64,000 nucleotides of DNA from Orobanche coerulescens (Eukaryota > Streptophyta > Magnoliopsida > Lamiales > Orobanchaceae): the NCBI GenBank assembly GCA_033398695.1, contig CM065818.1, positions 34,310,001 to 34,374,000 of the forward strand, read 5' to 3'. A program made the translations under genes and the position numbers. Under the pieces are notes generated by a model. That model was given only the letters and a program-made list of their open reading frames with translations. It did no database searches and was not told the origin of the DNA. Position 1 is the stretch's first letter; the number at the start of each line of letters is the position of its first letter. Of the stretch, positions 23,929 to 37,311 are shown in pieces.

Positions 23929-26314
23929 CGTAACACCCCCAAGATATTCGAGGTGTACATAGCGCCGTGACCCCTACATGGGATCCACCAGCTAACACAA
24001 GAAAACACCTCTCGACTAACCGTCTCGGTTAGCAAGGAAACAATCGTTAACAACAAGAATATAAATCAACACGCCCGGTACAACCGCATAATAAACATAA
24101 ACCGACAAATGCAATAACTCCAACGAACACCAATCACAATCCGAAAGGAAAGCCTAAGTACTCGCGAGTACAATCTATAAGTTTACAATTTGGAAAACAT
24201 CCACATCAAAAGAGACAAGAGGGAAATAACAAGACTCACCGCACATGTCAACAACCTTGGCCAACATCCTCGTACCATCCCAGCTCGTCTGGCCGAACAT
24301 AACACGAAATCCATAACAAGAATTTCCCGACAACGGGTCCCCAAAGGGGTTAGCAATTACGCTAGTACAAGTATTCAAGGCAAACCAATCGCTTACACAT
24401 TTCATAGTACATGCACCAAAATCATTTCGAAAACCAAAACAAGACATGTCTTTTCCGGAAGCAAACAGTCAAATAATTAGCCTTGGGAATAGAGTAATAT
24501 CATAGATTCCCGCACGAGGCCTCTAAGGACCCTCCCGCACTGGCTACATTACAAAACAAAACACGCACATGCATCGCCTTGGGAACAGAGTAATATCATA
24601 GATTCCTGCACGAGGCCTCTAAGGACCCTCCCGCACTGGCTAGCTAAACAAACTCGTGAAATCCAGGGCGGCAGCATAGATTTCCCTCCTTGACCCCGTC
24701 GGGCCAACACGAGGTGAGTTACACACAAGTAATATACATCACCATTTCATGTTAAGCTTAAAGGTTTCCAAAAATACTTGCCTTGAATTATTGACGACGC
24801 AACGAACGGAAAGGAAGTCACCGACGAACGCTAGGAACCAATGAAACCGAACCTAACGATTCGAAGAATACAATCACAACAATTTCTAAATGAATACGGA
24901 ATTGGAATACACCCAAAAACCCGCCTACGATTCATGTATATTCGTATATAAACAACAACGAGGGCGGACCACAACCAAACCCTCTCGATTCCGTAAAAAT
25001 CACGAAATATACCATGAATCCGTAGGGAAACTAAGAATACCAACAAGATTAATCATATTCATCATGAATTAATCGACAAAACGGAACGAATCGGACAAAA
25101 ACGCGAAAATCCCCAAATCTACCCAAAAGTAGGGTTCTAAAGATCTAACCTTGATTAGGCTGGATCTTAGGATGTTATAGGATGATTGATCAACGATATA
25201 ACCTCAAGAACTTCATGGATTTGTTGTTCAACAACATGGTTTCGTCTCCTCCGAAACCCCACCAAGGATCAAGAGAAATGAAATGAAAAATGACGGAGAA
25301 AGTCATTGTCTCATCATTTATATATCGGGCGGAACTAGCGTGGCGCTAGCCTTCCGCCTAGCGTGCGGCGCTTATCGCCAAGACGGCCGAGCACACTCGC
25401 CATGGCCCGCACGACCCGGCACCACCGACCACCCTACCGACCGTGACTCGACCGCCCGACTCGCTAGCGTGCGCTACGGCCGAAGCCGCGCGCGCTAAGC
25501 CGACTCCGCCCAAAGAGCCACCGGACTAACAACTCATCCCAGAGCGACGCTAGTCGGCCGGCGTGCGGCGCTACCCTGCCGGTTAGCGTGCGCTACGACC
25601 GACAGAGCGTGCGCTACCCGCCGATCCCGACCGAGTCGTAACCTCGTAATACCTCTGTCTGTGCCCGAGCACAGACGTCTGGCCGACTCGACACAGGCGC
25701 TACATCGCTGAAGCTAGCGCGCAGCTGCCCCTGGCCAGAAGCGCGCTTACGCGGTTCTCGCGTGCTCGCTTGGCCAGTTGTCCAAGACTCGGCTGGGCCC
25801 CGCACCCGTCCCGGCCACCGCCACCCGCCACGACCCGACGCCGATTTCCAAAACGCACGAACGGACACACGATGAAAAGTTCATGACGACGTCAACGACT
25901 CGAGATGAAAACGTAATGCAATAATTAATCATACGCGACCAAGAAAAGGGTCAAGACGACAAATACGTGATATGGATACCCGTAATTTTCAAGAAATTAT
26001 AAAATGGCCCAAAACGCCCGAAATCACGATACGTGATCGAATAACCAAACCGGTTCACAACACGCCTAACAAAGTTAAACGGACTTGCAGGGAAACTCAA
26101 AGCAGCTGGACGAGATTCGCAAGAATCGAACTCAAGTGCGGAAAAGTCGCTAAAAACCACAGAACTCAACAAAACAACACCGAAACGAACTCGGATGACA
26201 AAAAGTGTAGAATTAATCATTCTCAGAATGACGAAACGGTCATGAGCGAGCCGTCAAAACGGACTCCGGCCGAAAAAAGAAATTTACCAAAAATCGAAAA
26301 TTGCGGATATTACA
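23929..26314 (-). repeat. C 5' LTR (right copy)
   Basis: Equivalent of 17571-19955. Ends GCGGATATTACA followed by the GAATG duplication. It carries CCCC / GGGG and TAGC / GCTA hairpins at 24339-24364 and the two-copy repeat at about 24481-24640. Confidence 0.92.
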
Positions 26315-27475
26315 GAATGTTGTCGCCTCGTGGTGATTTCTGCATTGTCGCGCATGTGCGAGCTGTTAGAGCTTGGTTTGATATGACCGTGTGCATCGGT
26401 GATGGTTCCGTTATGTGTCGGTTGTTTAATGTCTTGTTACCTTGCTCCCGTTTTTATGAATTTCATGGACGAGGTCGGAGGTAACACCCGTACTATTTTG
26501 ACTTCGGTATTTTTTCTTTCTCCAGTCTATCGATTCGCTCATGTTCGTTGATACTTTATGAACTTGTTCTGTATTTCGGTTTCATCGTCCGAACGAGCTG
26601 TGATCTTATTGTGGGTTGATCTGGTTATCGATGTGACTTTTTCGGGTTCAGTTCGATTCTTGTGAACCTTGTTCGGGAGTGACATCATCGGGTTCTATTA
26701 GTTCTTTTATTCGAAGTGGATCGGATTTGGAACTCTTGTGTTTTCGACTCTGTCGACTCATTATGTTCGTTGACATTTCTGAGCTTGTCCTGCCCCTTGC
26801 TTTTGTTGATCGAACGAGTGTGGTATTGTTTTGGAATAACTCGTTTGTCGCTATGACTTTTCAATCGCTATTCCCTTTCCTGTGGATCTTATGGGAATGC
26901 ATGTCTTGCAGTTCTCACCAGATCATCCTGGGAGTTGTTGTTTGAATTTTATTATCCTTCGTGTTTCGGACATGATTGTTCGATTTTTGTTGTCTCCATC
27001 GTTTGTTTGTTCAGTTTTTGTTCTCGTTTCGTGATTGTTGAGCGTTCAGGCTTCTTTGTAATTCCCTTAAGTTCGGGAAATTAGTCTCGTTTTCGATCTT
27101 CCAACCCTTGGGCGGTGGGATTCCGTATTTGTTCAGCGGTTGGCTCGCGTTTTGATTGATGTGCCGTTGGGTTGGTCAATCATATTGATTTTCGTTCGTT
27201 GTGTTTTGTGATTGTCGGATAATTGACTTGGCTATATTATCCGTTTGATGACGCTTGTCATTTGTTGGTTTTATTATATCCCTAACGGCGACGTTGTGTT
27301 GGTCGCCGTGGAGCGTGTTTTCACGCCATATATTCCTTTGCGTTGTTTGTAACATTTCGCCGTTGGGCGTTAGTTACGCATTCTTGTGTATCTCGTTGAG
27401 TTTTTCCTGGCGGAATATTTCTTCCCCCTACTTGTTTTAAGTTTCGGGACGAAACTTCTTTTAAGGAGGGTAGAA
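26315..27475 (+). other. A2 interior, 3' part, with polypurine tract
   Basis: Continues the A2 interior after C; 26315-26319 is the duplicated GAATG. Homologous in reverse to 1912-3020 of A1. It ends with GTTTCGGGACGAAAC and the purine tract TTAAGGAGGGTAGAA (27461-27475). Confidence 0.88.
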
Positions 27476-30400
27476 TGTAATATCCGCAATTTTCGATTTT
27501 CGTAAATTTCTTTTTCGCCAAGTCCGTTTTGACGACTTGCTCATGACCGTTTCATCATTCCGAGAATGATTAATTCTACACTTTTGACATCCGAGTTCGC
27601 TTCGTGTCGCTTTTGTTGAGTTCCGTGCTTTTAGCGACTTTTCCGCACTTGAGTTCGGTTCTTGCGAATCTCGCTCAAATCATTGCTTCGAGTTTGCCGT
27701 AAGTCCTTTTAACTTTGTTAGACGTGTTGTGAACTTGGTTTGGTTATTCGATCACGTATCGTGATTTCCGGCGTTTGGGCCATTTTGTAATTTCTTGAAA
27801 GTTACGTATCCGTATCTGTAAGTGTTGTCTCGACCCGCTTTCTTGGTCGCGTATGACTAATTATGGTATTATGTTTTCATTCCGGTCGTTGATGTTGTCC
27901 GCGAACTTTTCGCCGTGTTCGCCCGCACGCTTAAATCGAGTCGCCGAGCCCGACGGTTATGGATCGCCGGACGGCTATGGATCGGCCGGACGGTTGTGGG
28001 TTCTGGCCGGATGATTGCGGGTACCGGACGGACGAGTGCGGTAGGAACCGGCATAGCGTACGCTACGGCCGGAAGTCTGCGCGCGCTAGCTCGGCAGGTA
28101 TAGCGTACGCTAGCTTGGTCGACCAACGCACGCTATTGGGCCGGACATTGGGGTTTCTGGGGTTCTGGAATCAGGAAGGATAGGCAGGTAGTGCACGCTA
28201 CGCCGAGCGTAGCGCGCGCTAGTCGGCAGGCGTAGCGCACGCTGTCTGCCGGCTAGCGTTCCACTGCCGGGCGATTCCTGCAGGGTTCTCGACAGATCGG
28301 CTAGCGACGCTAGCGTCACAAGGCAGCGCGCTATCGCGGCCGGGCAGCAGAGATCCGCCGGCAGATTGAGTCTTGGCATTGTGGCCTTGCGGGCCACGGC
28401 CGAGGGTCATCGGCCGAGGCTGCCCGTTAGCGCGCGCTAGTCCGGAAGGTGTAGCGCACGCTAGGCCGTGCCTGCATAAATATGACAGAGTAGCCATATT
28501 TTCACCCGTTTTTCATTTCCATCTTTTCCTCTCCACGGCTGGAGACTTGGCGATCCAGGAGACATGTTGTCAAGCAACTAATACACGAAGATTGGGAGTT
28601 CATATCATCGATTAATCCCTCCATAACCTCCTTTGATCCAGCGAATCAAGGTGAGATCTCCTAGAACCCTATTTTGGGAAAATTTGGGGTTTTTGCGTTT
28701 TTGTCCGATTCGTTCCGTGTTGTTGATTAATACACGATGGGTATGATTAATATTGGTAGTATTCTTGTGTTTAACATCATTTAATCCGTTGTTCTTCGTC
28801 GAATCGAAGTATATTTCTTGATTTCTTTCGAATTGACTTTTTGGGGAATTTGTCCTCGATCTCGTTTTTCATCCGTTTTCGATGGATCGATTATGGTTAA
28901 ATGATGTTGTTAAACATATTCTATGGATTGTATATCCATATTTCAACTTGGAAATCCGTTTTCGTGTTTTGTCGGGACGAATCGTGTTCTTGGCCGTTTT
29001 GGGGAAAAACATTTGAACTTTCGTCATTCGTTCTTTGAATTCAACGGCTTTAAGTCGTGCTATGGAATTCATTTTCGTTGTTATTGTTTTCGTTCGTAGT
29101 TCATTGTTGTGGATTGTCGTTCGGTGGAGACGGCGAGTTCGTAGTCGGTTCGTGCCAACCTACTTCGGCCGATTCTCCGCGTTGTGGTTATTCGAGGCAA
29201 GTACCTTGCCCATACTATTCTTGTTTTATGGATATGATAATTAGTGATCGTCTAAATGTGTTTATTTGATCGTTTGTTTTAAACTTTCAAAAGATTCGGT
29301 TTAGCCTTGTTAAAGGCTTGCTTTCAAAATGCGTGTGTTTTGTGAATGGTGTGTCTTGTAAATGACTATGTGAATCCTATGGATATATTTGGTGTTGATG
29401 ATGCACTTGGTATTTGCGTGTGGGCGTATATTATTTCATTTCAGTGCATTGTGGTTTGACGTGGTGTTTTGCTAAGTGTTTGATGCCTCTGAGTGAATTG
29501 TTTGGATATCTTTGTTGCATTGTGTTATTTGTGTGAATGTGTGGATATGGTTAAAGGTCTACGGTGACACATGGCACGTGATCATGTGGTCAGGATGCAA
29601 CAAGTGATTGATCCAACCATGAGAGCCTGAGATAATCTACGGTGGCACATGACATGCGATCATGTGGCCAGGATGCAACAAGCGATTGATCCAACCATGA
29701 GATGTGTGTGATTTGTTTCGCTAGCCAGCTCGGGAGGGTCCTTCGAGGCCTCGAGTGGGATTTGTGGCTTCGTCCCGGTCCTAGGCGATGCGCGTGCGTG
29801 ATTACGTTTTGTTGTTTTTTTTATGTCCGTCGAGGACACGTGATGTTGGGCTCTGGCCCTGTGAATTATTGTCGGTTTTCTATTTGCGAAAACAAAACCT
29901 TTGGGCTGTGACCCTGTTGATTTTTGGAAAGATAAGGATTCGGTAATCCTAAATTATTTTCTATTAAAACTCTCGATGGCATTTTAAACTGTTTTATAAA
30001 TTGTTTACCTTCTATTGTGGCCTTTCGATTTTTGGAATGTCTTACTCAAACTCTTGCCTCGGGAAGTACTTTTCGTTACTTTTGGATTTTTGAGGATTCC
30101 TGGTTATTGTTATTCGTGGAATGTGAATTGTATGGCTCGTATTTTTGCACTTGTACTTGCACTAGCAAAACAGTGGAGTTTTGCTAACCCCCGAGTATTC
30201 GGGGGGTGGATGTCTATTTTTGCATTCAGGTTTTGGAGCATAGCACAGGGTCGGCGCGAAGGATGATGAAAGATGAACGATACTAATCACACGAGGATCC
30301 GTTGACGTCGTATTGGTCTAGTTGTATTTTCTTTTCCGCTGCAGTATATTTTTCCCGTTGTACGGGTGTGGTTGTATTTTGACCCCTGTGTGGGCATGAG

Positions 30401-30558
30401 TTGTATCTGAGTTGTATGTATTTATTGAAAGACCAAATCGGTCTATTGAGTCATTTTAGCCTTAAAAGGCGATGTTTGATTTTAGTTATCAGCCTGGTAG
30501 ATCCTCGAGGAGAGGGTCTACAGCGTGTAATATCCCTGAGCGGATTGGGGGTGTTACA
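27476..30558 (+). repeat. A2 3' LTR (3083 bp)
   Basis: Matches the 5' LTR closely from about 28400 to the end. Its first 850 bp differ often, mainly by shortened runs (GG to G, TTTTT to TTTT) and small gaps. All sense-strand modules are present. Confidence 0.93.
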
Positions 30559-30839
30559 CTGCGTTCATCGGGGCTTTTAGCATCAATTATCGAGGCAAGT
30601 GTTATTGCCTATATGACTTATATCATGTGAATTGATGTTATGCAAAGTGTGAATGATGGTTTACTCGTATTTATTAATTGTGTATTATGGAATTAAAATT
30701 GTTGAAATTAGTTGATTGGGTTGTATACTTGTTGATGGGTAGAGGTGCGTCTAGGATGGTTAGTTTTTGGGGAAGTCGTGTCCTTAATCTTTGAATATAT
30801 TGAGTGTTGAATGTGTTACTCATGGATACCTTGTGGTAT
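30559..30839 (+). repeat. Element D 3' LTR, piece 3
   Basis: Starts with CTGCG, the right target duplication of A2, and includes the hairpin AGGCAA / TTGCCT (30593-30610), preceded by ATCG as in other LTRs. This is the hairpin expected after the U3-TATA part, so it supports LTR identity. It is cut by the CACTA terminus; TAT (30837-30839) would be that element's 3-bp target duplication. Confidence 0.6.
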
Positions 30840-30862
30840 CACTATAAGAATAAACGTCAAAG

Positions 30863-31290
30863 ACTTCGGATAATATCCGAAGTAAAAATGTTATAATTAC
30901 CGAAGTCTATGTTCGTGTAGTTAAAGGTATACTTTAGACTTCGCTTATTAGGCGAAGTCTAATATCATAATAACCGAAGTCTATCTCGGTTTTTAGAACC
31001 CGAATATGGGGGTTTGCGAAGTAAAAAAGGTCCTTCCACTTCACTTATCTTATAATCGCTGAAGTGTATATTTCCTATTCGCTTCAGTAAAATATATACA
31101 GATGAAGTGAAATAATATTATCGACTTCGCTTATTAATAGGTAACGAAGTTAAAGATACCACATTTACTTCACTTTTTTTTGTTTAGCCGAAGCATTACA
31201 CTCCTTTTTACTTCGCTTATTCTATTTTGTGTCGCTAATTATATATCTCTGACTTCGTTTTTTATCCAAAGTAAATAACCAACTTGCATA
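30863..31290. repeat. CACTA-1 subterminal repeats
   Basis: About sixteen copies of ACTTCGG / ACTTCGC or their complements in both orientations. Two form long hairpins: arms ACTTCGGATA / TATCCGAAGT (30863-30883) and AGACTTCGC / GCGAAGTCT (30936-30960). Such arrays are known as transposase-binding regions in En/Spm elements. Confidence 0.85.
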
Positions 31291-31785
31291 TTTCGTTTCA
31301 ATTTGTAAATATAGAATCCCTGTTGTACAAAAAAATGATCCATCCAATAAAAAACCTCAATTCAAAAGATCTCAACAACACAACCTCAAATACATCAATC
31401 AACCTCATTAAAAATTCAACAAACTCAAATCACAAGATCCCAATTCAATAACACAAGATCATAAGCATTGATAATAGTAATAAACCACGCTTTCATATAT
31501 AAATGGCGGATTGTCATACAAAAATACCAAATATTCAGATTCGCGTGATTCACAAGTTTGCATTCGGCATAACTATAATATGCCAACATCAAATAAACTT
31601 CCATAATGTCTACGAGACACATGCATAGGTCTAGATAATGGACTGCACATCAACCAAACATTCACCATATTTACCCGATGAAACGACATGTTCTGATCTA
31701 ACTATACCAACATACATTCACCATCATCACCTGAGTACCAGTAGTGTTGCAACCAAGACCATACATATATAGTACTGAACTGAAA

Positions 31786-34330
31786 CTAGACAGAACTTCC
31801 TGACAATGAAGCGAGCCTAAGCACCATCGACAAATGTGAGATGAACTCGCTCCACTCGTTCCTGACTTCATCATACTGCTCCTGAGTGTAGTATTGGTCT
31901 TTGACTGAACCAGGATACTGATCAAATCACATTGAAACAAAAAAAAAATAGATTAAGTACGTTCATAAAAAATGCATCAACATCAAAAAAATTCAGTACC
32001 AAAACATACTATATAATAGAAAAGGATGCCAGAATGGAAATTACCATCTTCTCAAGCTGTGGATCTTCACTTTTAACGATCTCTTTGATGTAGCGGAGGA
32101 CACAAAATCCGCAGTGAAGGGAGGATAGTTCTTGTTTCAGATTGCCCTATAAAATTTAAAAGCCATGAATCAGATGTCAAATTTATATATATATATATAT
32201 TCACTCGTGCGAAAAGTTGTGTAATTTGCATTTTATTGTCATTTTTTTTGTTCCGAGAATGTCATATGCTGCAAACTTGGAATGAACATAATATCCAAAT
32301 AACTTTTTTTTTCTGGTTATTTCCTGTTGACGGAAGAAGGTCAGAAGTGGGTTTCCTTATATGGCTGCTTTTCAGAAAAGATTAAAAATAATAAAAACTA
32401 CCCCTGAGGTTTAGGGTAATTACAGCAAATATCCAGAAATATTACAATTAGACCCTTAGGTTTTGTATGAACATATATATAGTTCGCAAAATGATATCTC
32501 CATACACTTACAGTGATTTGCTTATAACCCGGAGCCTTATTATATCCTCTGGATGCATTGCTGGTTTTCACAGCGCTACATTTAAAAATAGAAGAATTAT
32601 ACCTTTGGAACATTAATGAATCTTCAAGAAAAGAATCAACATATATGCTGCTAGCCTGCTACTTATATATATATATATATACACCTGATCACAGTATTTT
32701 TCCAACCATCTAATCGAGTTCTATTGCCAAGGGGATCAATCAGGTAGACCATGTTCTTCTCATCATTGACCACAGTCAGGATCCAATGGTTACTGCATAA
32801 TTGGTAAAGAAGCATTAATAATGTCACATGATAATATGATATGCATTATCATAACAGAAATAGTATTATTTACCCGTTGTTATATGGGATAAGGCAAATG
32901 CAGTCCCTCGGTGATGCCATCAAGCGAGCAATGATGTGTTTTTCCTGCACACTCTTCTCTAAAGCATGATCCACGCATCCAGGATCCACGAAGGAAAAAG
33001 AATACGGATGATTTTTCGCATTCAAGTTATTGAAGAGCTTACTGCATTAGGCCATACGATTACAATTGTATCAAGGCCATAGGTCTACCAGAGATACATA
33101 ATAAGAGAGAAAAAAACATAAGATGCAATTGTATTATCTTATACAGATCTTACCCCATATAAGCCAATATATGCATACCACCAATTGCTTTCATTTCCAT
33201 GAAGTCAAAGATTTGATTTCTCGACAGCCAGACTATTTTTTTCCCTCCAAACATTGCCTCATCAAGTACAACGCGCAAGGAAGTATCATTGGTCATGAAT
33301 CTATCAGCGTGAGAATATATAAACTTGCAAGCCATGGGTAATGATCTCTCTATTTCCTTCAACTTCGATCGAACAACATCAGCATCCTTCTTTCCCGACT
33401 TGATTTTCTTCCCAACCTGATTCAACTCAAGTGGATCTTCATGAGCATTAGTTAGATCGATGAGTGCATGAGCAGCTTCTTCTTTCTGGGGAGAATCAAC
33501 CTTCTCCTGCACAATATTTAATTAATGTAAGCCATAATGTTCTAACTTTCTATTCTTAATATACAAAACATCTATATACCCGTTATACGAGAGAATTACC
33601 TATGAACTGGCTAGAATTACCATGTCTTTTGGCCAAGCAACGATAGCGCCAAGGGCATCCACAATAGTTAGTGGACCATTTTTAATGGGAACAGGGAGAT
33701 CCTCATCATAACCGTCATCGACGACACCGTCAATAGACACTTTCCAGTTGTCTTTGCCAATTGGTACAGTATGGATCAACACATGCGGCCCTCCAACTGA
33801 CACTACTGTCCCATATGCAATAATATGGTCAACTTGTCCTTTGGCCAGAGTGCAAGATCTCCCCTAAACAGTATCATACGATGATTTTTAAACATAGGAT
33901 CATATAATAAAAAATGGCATGGATAATGAAAACTCTAGAGTTGAAAACCTCTATTTCACGTGGATCGACCTCATCTAATTTGCTAATAGGTTGTCTTACT
34001 TTCAGCTTGTTCTTTTTCCCCTTGAAAGAACAATAAGGTAAGAATTAGCTTTGATGTACATATGAGGAAATAATATATCGACTTAATATTTATAAGAAAG
34101 TTAAATGACCTTAGGATCTGGAGCTGCTTCTTCAACATCTTTTTGTGCTGGGAGGACCTTGGACTTCCTACCCTTCTATTGACAAAAATATGTTGATTAA
34201 AATCAGGTAGATGCTATAAAGTGGATGAAATGTTGAAAGTCATTAAATAATTAAAATTACAAGTAACCTTCGCCTTTGGACCGCCAACCACTCCATCTTT
34301 CCCCACAGATATCTCAGCAGCTTTGAGTGA
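31786..34330 (-). CDS. Ulp1-like (C48) cysteine protease of CACTA-1, ten exons, 5' truncated
   Basis: Joining minus-strand exons 34268-(about 34330), 34110-34175, 33949-34020, 33621-33863, 33154-33506, 32874-33041, 32685-32792, 32512-32575, 32045-32146 and 31786-31917 gives one open frame of about 450 codons ending in TAG; all nine introns are GT-AG. The N-terminal part is lysine-rich. Exon 4 (GRSCTLAKGQVDHIIAYG onward) resembles DUF8039, common in plant CACTA proteins. The C-terminal part has the Ulp1 triad: His in NHWILTVV, Asp in YLIDPLG, Cys in LHCGFCVLRYIKEIV, with Gln upstream in GNLKQE. The usual Asp before the Cys is His here. Family members are SUMO-protease-like; the role in transposition is unclear. 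Splice sites are read by eye. The first exon's 5' edge is uncertain. Confidence 0.8.
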
Positions 34331-34397
34331 GAAAATGGCTGAAGAAAACGTCTGCTGGCCTTAAATAGGCTGACTGCCGGCCACGTAATGTACGTAA
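34331..34397 (-). repeat. LTR fragment G, left part
   Basis: Short piece with a TATA-like CTATTTAAGG (minus strand) and CG-rich sequence that continues at 44224 beyond B1. The last five bases CGTAA are the B1 target duplication. The left edge with CACTA-1 is approximate. Confidence 0.5.
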
Positions 34398-35378
34398 TGT
34401 AACACCCCCAGATTTAACCGGAAATGTTACAGCGCCGTGGGCCCCGAGATGGAACCCACAAGGCTGAAGGAAATTTTTTGCAAACATTTACAAATGCCCA
34501 AGAGACCAAAGACAGTACTATCTTTAAAAATTCACAAAGACTTATAAAATCCATTCATCAAAACCGTCGTAAAAACTCATTTGAAATCGCAAGGCCAAAC
34601 GACCGACACTCAAAAGTTTAGAAAACGATTTCCAAAGAAATCTCAGTTACCAGATACCGAAAGAGCATTTCAAAATACTCACGCAGCGAAAAAAGACCAA
34701 CCATAAAGATACTCTAGCAGCGGAATAGAAGAACCAATCAAGAAACTCAATGCACAAAACATGTCCTAGCCAGTATCCTCCGGGAAGCTCATCTCTTCAC
34801 GACCGCTACATGCTCGATACTCCAAGACCCTAAAAATAAATCCCACGACGGGGTCAGCCATAATATCTAACAATGATAACCGTCACATCACATTAATAAT
34901 TACATACCAATGAGAATGCAACATAAGAATACGACCAACGTAATCTTACCACCATAACTTTGCTTACTCAAGTAATTCTCATCAGAATAACCATTATCAC
35001 ATTTCACATCCTGTACTCGATTAACCAATAAACTCGAACATAATATATGTACTGTACCTCAAACAATACTCAAGGTTCTCAAACTATCATAACCAACTCA
35101 TGATATGGAAAAGTACCAGTTCTGACCAATACAATCCATCGGATAGCATCATTAAATCCCAAAACGATAACCGATTGTCCATCACAAGATGAATACCAAA
35201 GGAAATACGGAACATACCTCGAGATATGAAGTGCCACGACAATCATATCAGTATAATCCGAGATCAGATCAATGTAATACGGACACGGTCCTAACACAAG
35301 ACCTACAAATGCATACTCATATGACCACGTCAATATGATCACAACAATAACAATCATGTATACTCAATGGAAATCCGA

Positions 35379-35690
35379 CGATCCAGCGCCCTCAGCATAG
35401 ATCCATTTGTTGATCCTACCAGATAAGCATAAGGTGGATAACCAACAATACACATATGAACAACAACACATGATAAAATCAATGATGCGAATTCACAAGA
35501 TTCCATCAACACAATACTGGTAATCCAACGATCCAGCGCCCTCAGCATAGATCCCCATGATGATCCCCTCGAACCAACGCATGGTGGAAAACCTGTCCAA
35601 CGATCCAGCGCCCTCAGCATAGATCCCCATGATGATCCCGTCGAACCAACGCATGGTGGACATTCGATCCAGCGCCCTCAGCATAGATCC
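35379..35690. repeat. Four-copy 26-bp core repeat in B LTR
   Basis: A core starting CGATCCAGCGCCCTCAGC stands at 35379, 35529, 35601 and 35665, embedded in larger 64-72 bp units that share AACGCATGGTGGA. It is present again at 41556-41867 and, reversed, at 58261-58565 and about 62040-62345. In B2 some copies are degenerate. Confidence 0.92.
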
Positions 35691-37311
35691 TCATGATCCC
35701 ATCGGATCATTTACAACATAAACAATACAAGTATGCATACACATATGCAAATCAATATGTTCATCAACATGAACAACAGAACATGAACGACAATATGACA
35801 AATCCACTAAGACGACCTCATGTTCGACAACATGAATGACAATATGCATGATCAAATCACTAACACTAACTGATTCGATATAAGATACTTGCCCCGAGTC
35901 CTTCGGGAGAAATCTCGATATCAAACCATCACCGACGATTATCCGCAATGCTCGGCGATCCAAACGTATCATGGACCACATGTAATCATATCCTCGTCTT
36001 TATCATAATGTAACCTCGATACCCGAATATGCCAATAACCGAAATAAATCACATACATTATGATTTAACTCCCAGAATCGGAATGACAACGTATAATCAT
36101 TGCTATATGCATTATAAACGAAATGAAACTAATATCATTCATTAAACATTATAACTGAGCAAGTAATAACTTGCCTCGATACCAATACGATGATGATGAA
36201 GCCGCTACCAGTCACAATGCCTTCGTATACGAGCTCCTCGGCCCCGACCGAAGCAATTCACGACCATACTCGAACACGACCACAGCATCCGATTATAATC
36301 ACCGATCAATAATCTCAACCTATCGAAGTAATCAAATAACACATATCCGGTAACAATTAACAACCGACACGACCAACCAAATCATCTCAACGATTCAACG
36401 ATATCTACAATACAAACTACAACTCGATGATCATAATCAATTAATACAACCGATCAATAAACCCAACGGTTCCACAACTATCCTGATTAACCACAAGTCC
36501 GAATAATCCAATTCAAACAATTACGAATTCACAACCACAATGCGATTTCGGATACGAGCGTAAAGGAAATCATATTCGACGAACAATCACAATCTTTCCG
36601 GATTCCAAATTGATATCATGATTCGTATTTCATTAAGAACATACGAATTCTACCACTACAACCAACGAATATTCGATCTTCATATATAAAAATACCGATA
36701 ATTCAATATACGATCGTCTTGCTATGTTAAATTCATCAAAAGTTCCTCAAGAACACTAAGGGATTCGAACTCATGTTCATAACCATTAAAACAACATAAT
36801 TCGATATCCTTTAACATGACGATAATCTTCCAATTCGTAATCCAAGTCATGAATCATCGTATTCTTCAGTATACACTCTACATAACCTCAAGGATTTGTA
36901 GCAACAACTCCCTAATCATCATCATACGGATCAAATACGGATAATAATACCAAGAACATCAAGAACTCTATGATTTCATAATCATAATCAACATATTCAA
37001 GGTATAAACCATCATTTCACCATCTTCCTTCAACATATAATTCATATAACCTCAAGAATCGAAAAAACAACATCTTAATCCTCTTCATACGAATCATTTA
37101 CGGATAACAATACCAAAATCCGAAATCAAAGTGAAGAATTCAACAACATACCTCAAGAATATGAATAACCCAATCAAACCCTTCAAGAATCATTGATATC
37201 TTCATATCCAAGCTTCTAATCCATGCCTCCAAGCTCACAATCGACTTAAAAGTTTTTAGAACATACTTAGAAGTGAAGAAGAACGGAAAAACAAAGTGAA
37301 GTAATCAGGAG

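Larger units (their letters stand above)
17571..26314 (-). mobile_element. Element C: non-autonomous LTR retrotransposon nested in A2
   Basis: LTRs at 17571-19955 (2385 bp) and 23929-26314 (2386 bp) flank a 4.0-kb interior. Perfect 5-bp target duplication GAATG (17566-17570 and 26315-26319). The primer-binding site lies at the right side and the polypurine tract at the left, so the sense strand is minus. There is no gag or pol. The interior carries an extra LTR-like remnant. The leader beside the primer site resembles that of the gag-bearing element F. Confidence 0.93.
13310..30558 (+). mobile_element. Element A2: non-autonomous LTR retrotransposon with nested element C
   Basis: 5' LTR 13310-16388, primer-binding site, interior 16389-17570 and 26315-27475, polypurine tract, 3' LTR 27476-30558. 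Flanks are CCGCG (13305-13309) and CTGCG (30559-30563), a 5-bp target duplication with one change. Once C is removed, the interior is about 2.3 kb and homologous to the A1 interior, with no gag or pol. It belongs to the same family as A1 but to a different subfamily: U3 palindromes and the LTR repeat differ. Confidence 0.92.
30840..34330 (-). mobile_element. CACTA-1: terminal half of a CACTA (En/Spm) transposon
   Basis: Begins CACTATAAGAATAAACGTCA, the CACTA-superfamily terminus, followed by about 430 bp of subterminal ACTTCG repeats and then a protease gene read toward this end. In plant CACTA elements a Ulp1-type gene often lies downstream of the transposase, so this is the 3' half of a minus-strand element. 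The opposite terminus is not adjacent; the element breaks off near 34330 at LTR fragment G (edge approximate). Confidence 0.85.

Noticed and set aside
2442..26945. 85-88 codon frame recurring in A1 (2442-2708), C (20478-20735) and A2 (26679-26945)
   Set aside because: Shared descent of the interior explains it. Differences change residues freely, with no sign of purifying selection and no known domain.
146..29244. 65-73 codon frames in A-type LTRs (for example 146-367, 5670-5891, 14873-15082, 29035-29244)
   Set aside because: Two overlapping frames are open at the same place in each copy, spanning the GGCAAG hairpin. This is typical of repeated non-coding DNA, and no translation signal supports either.
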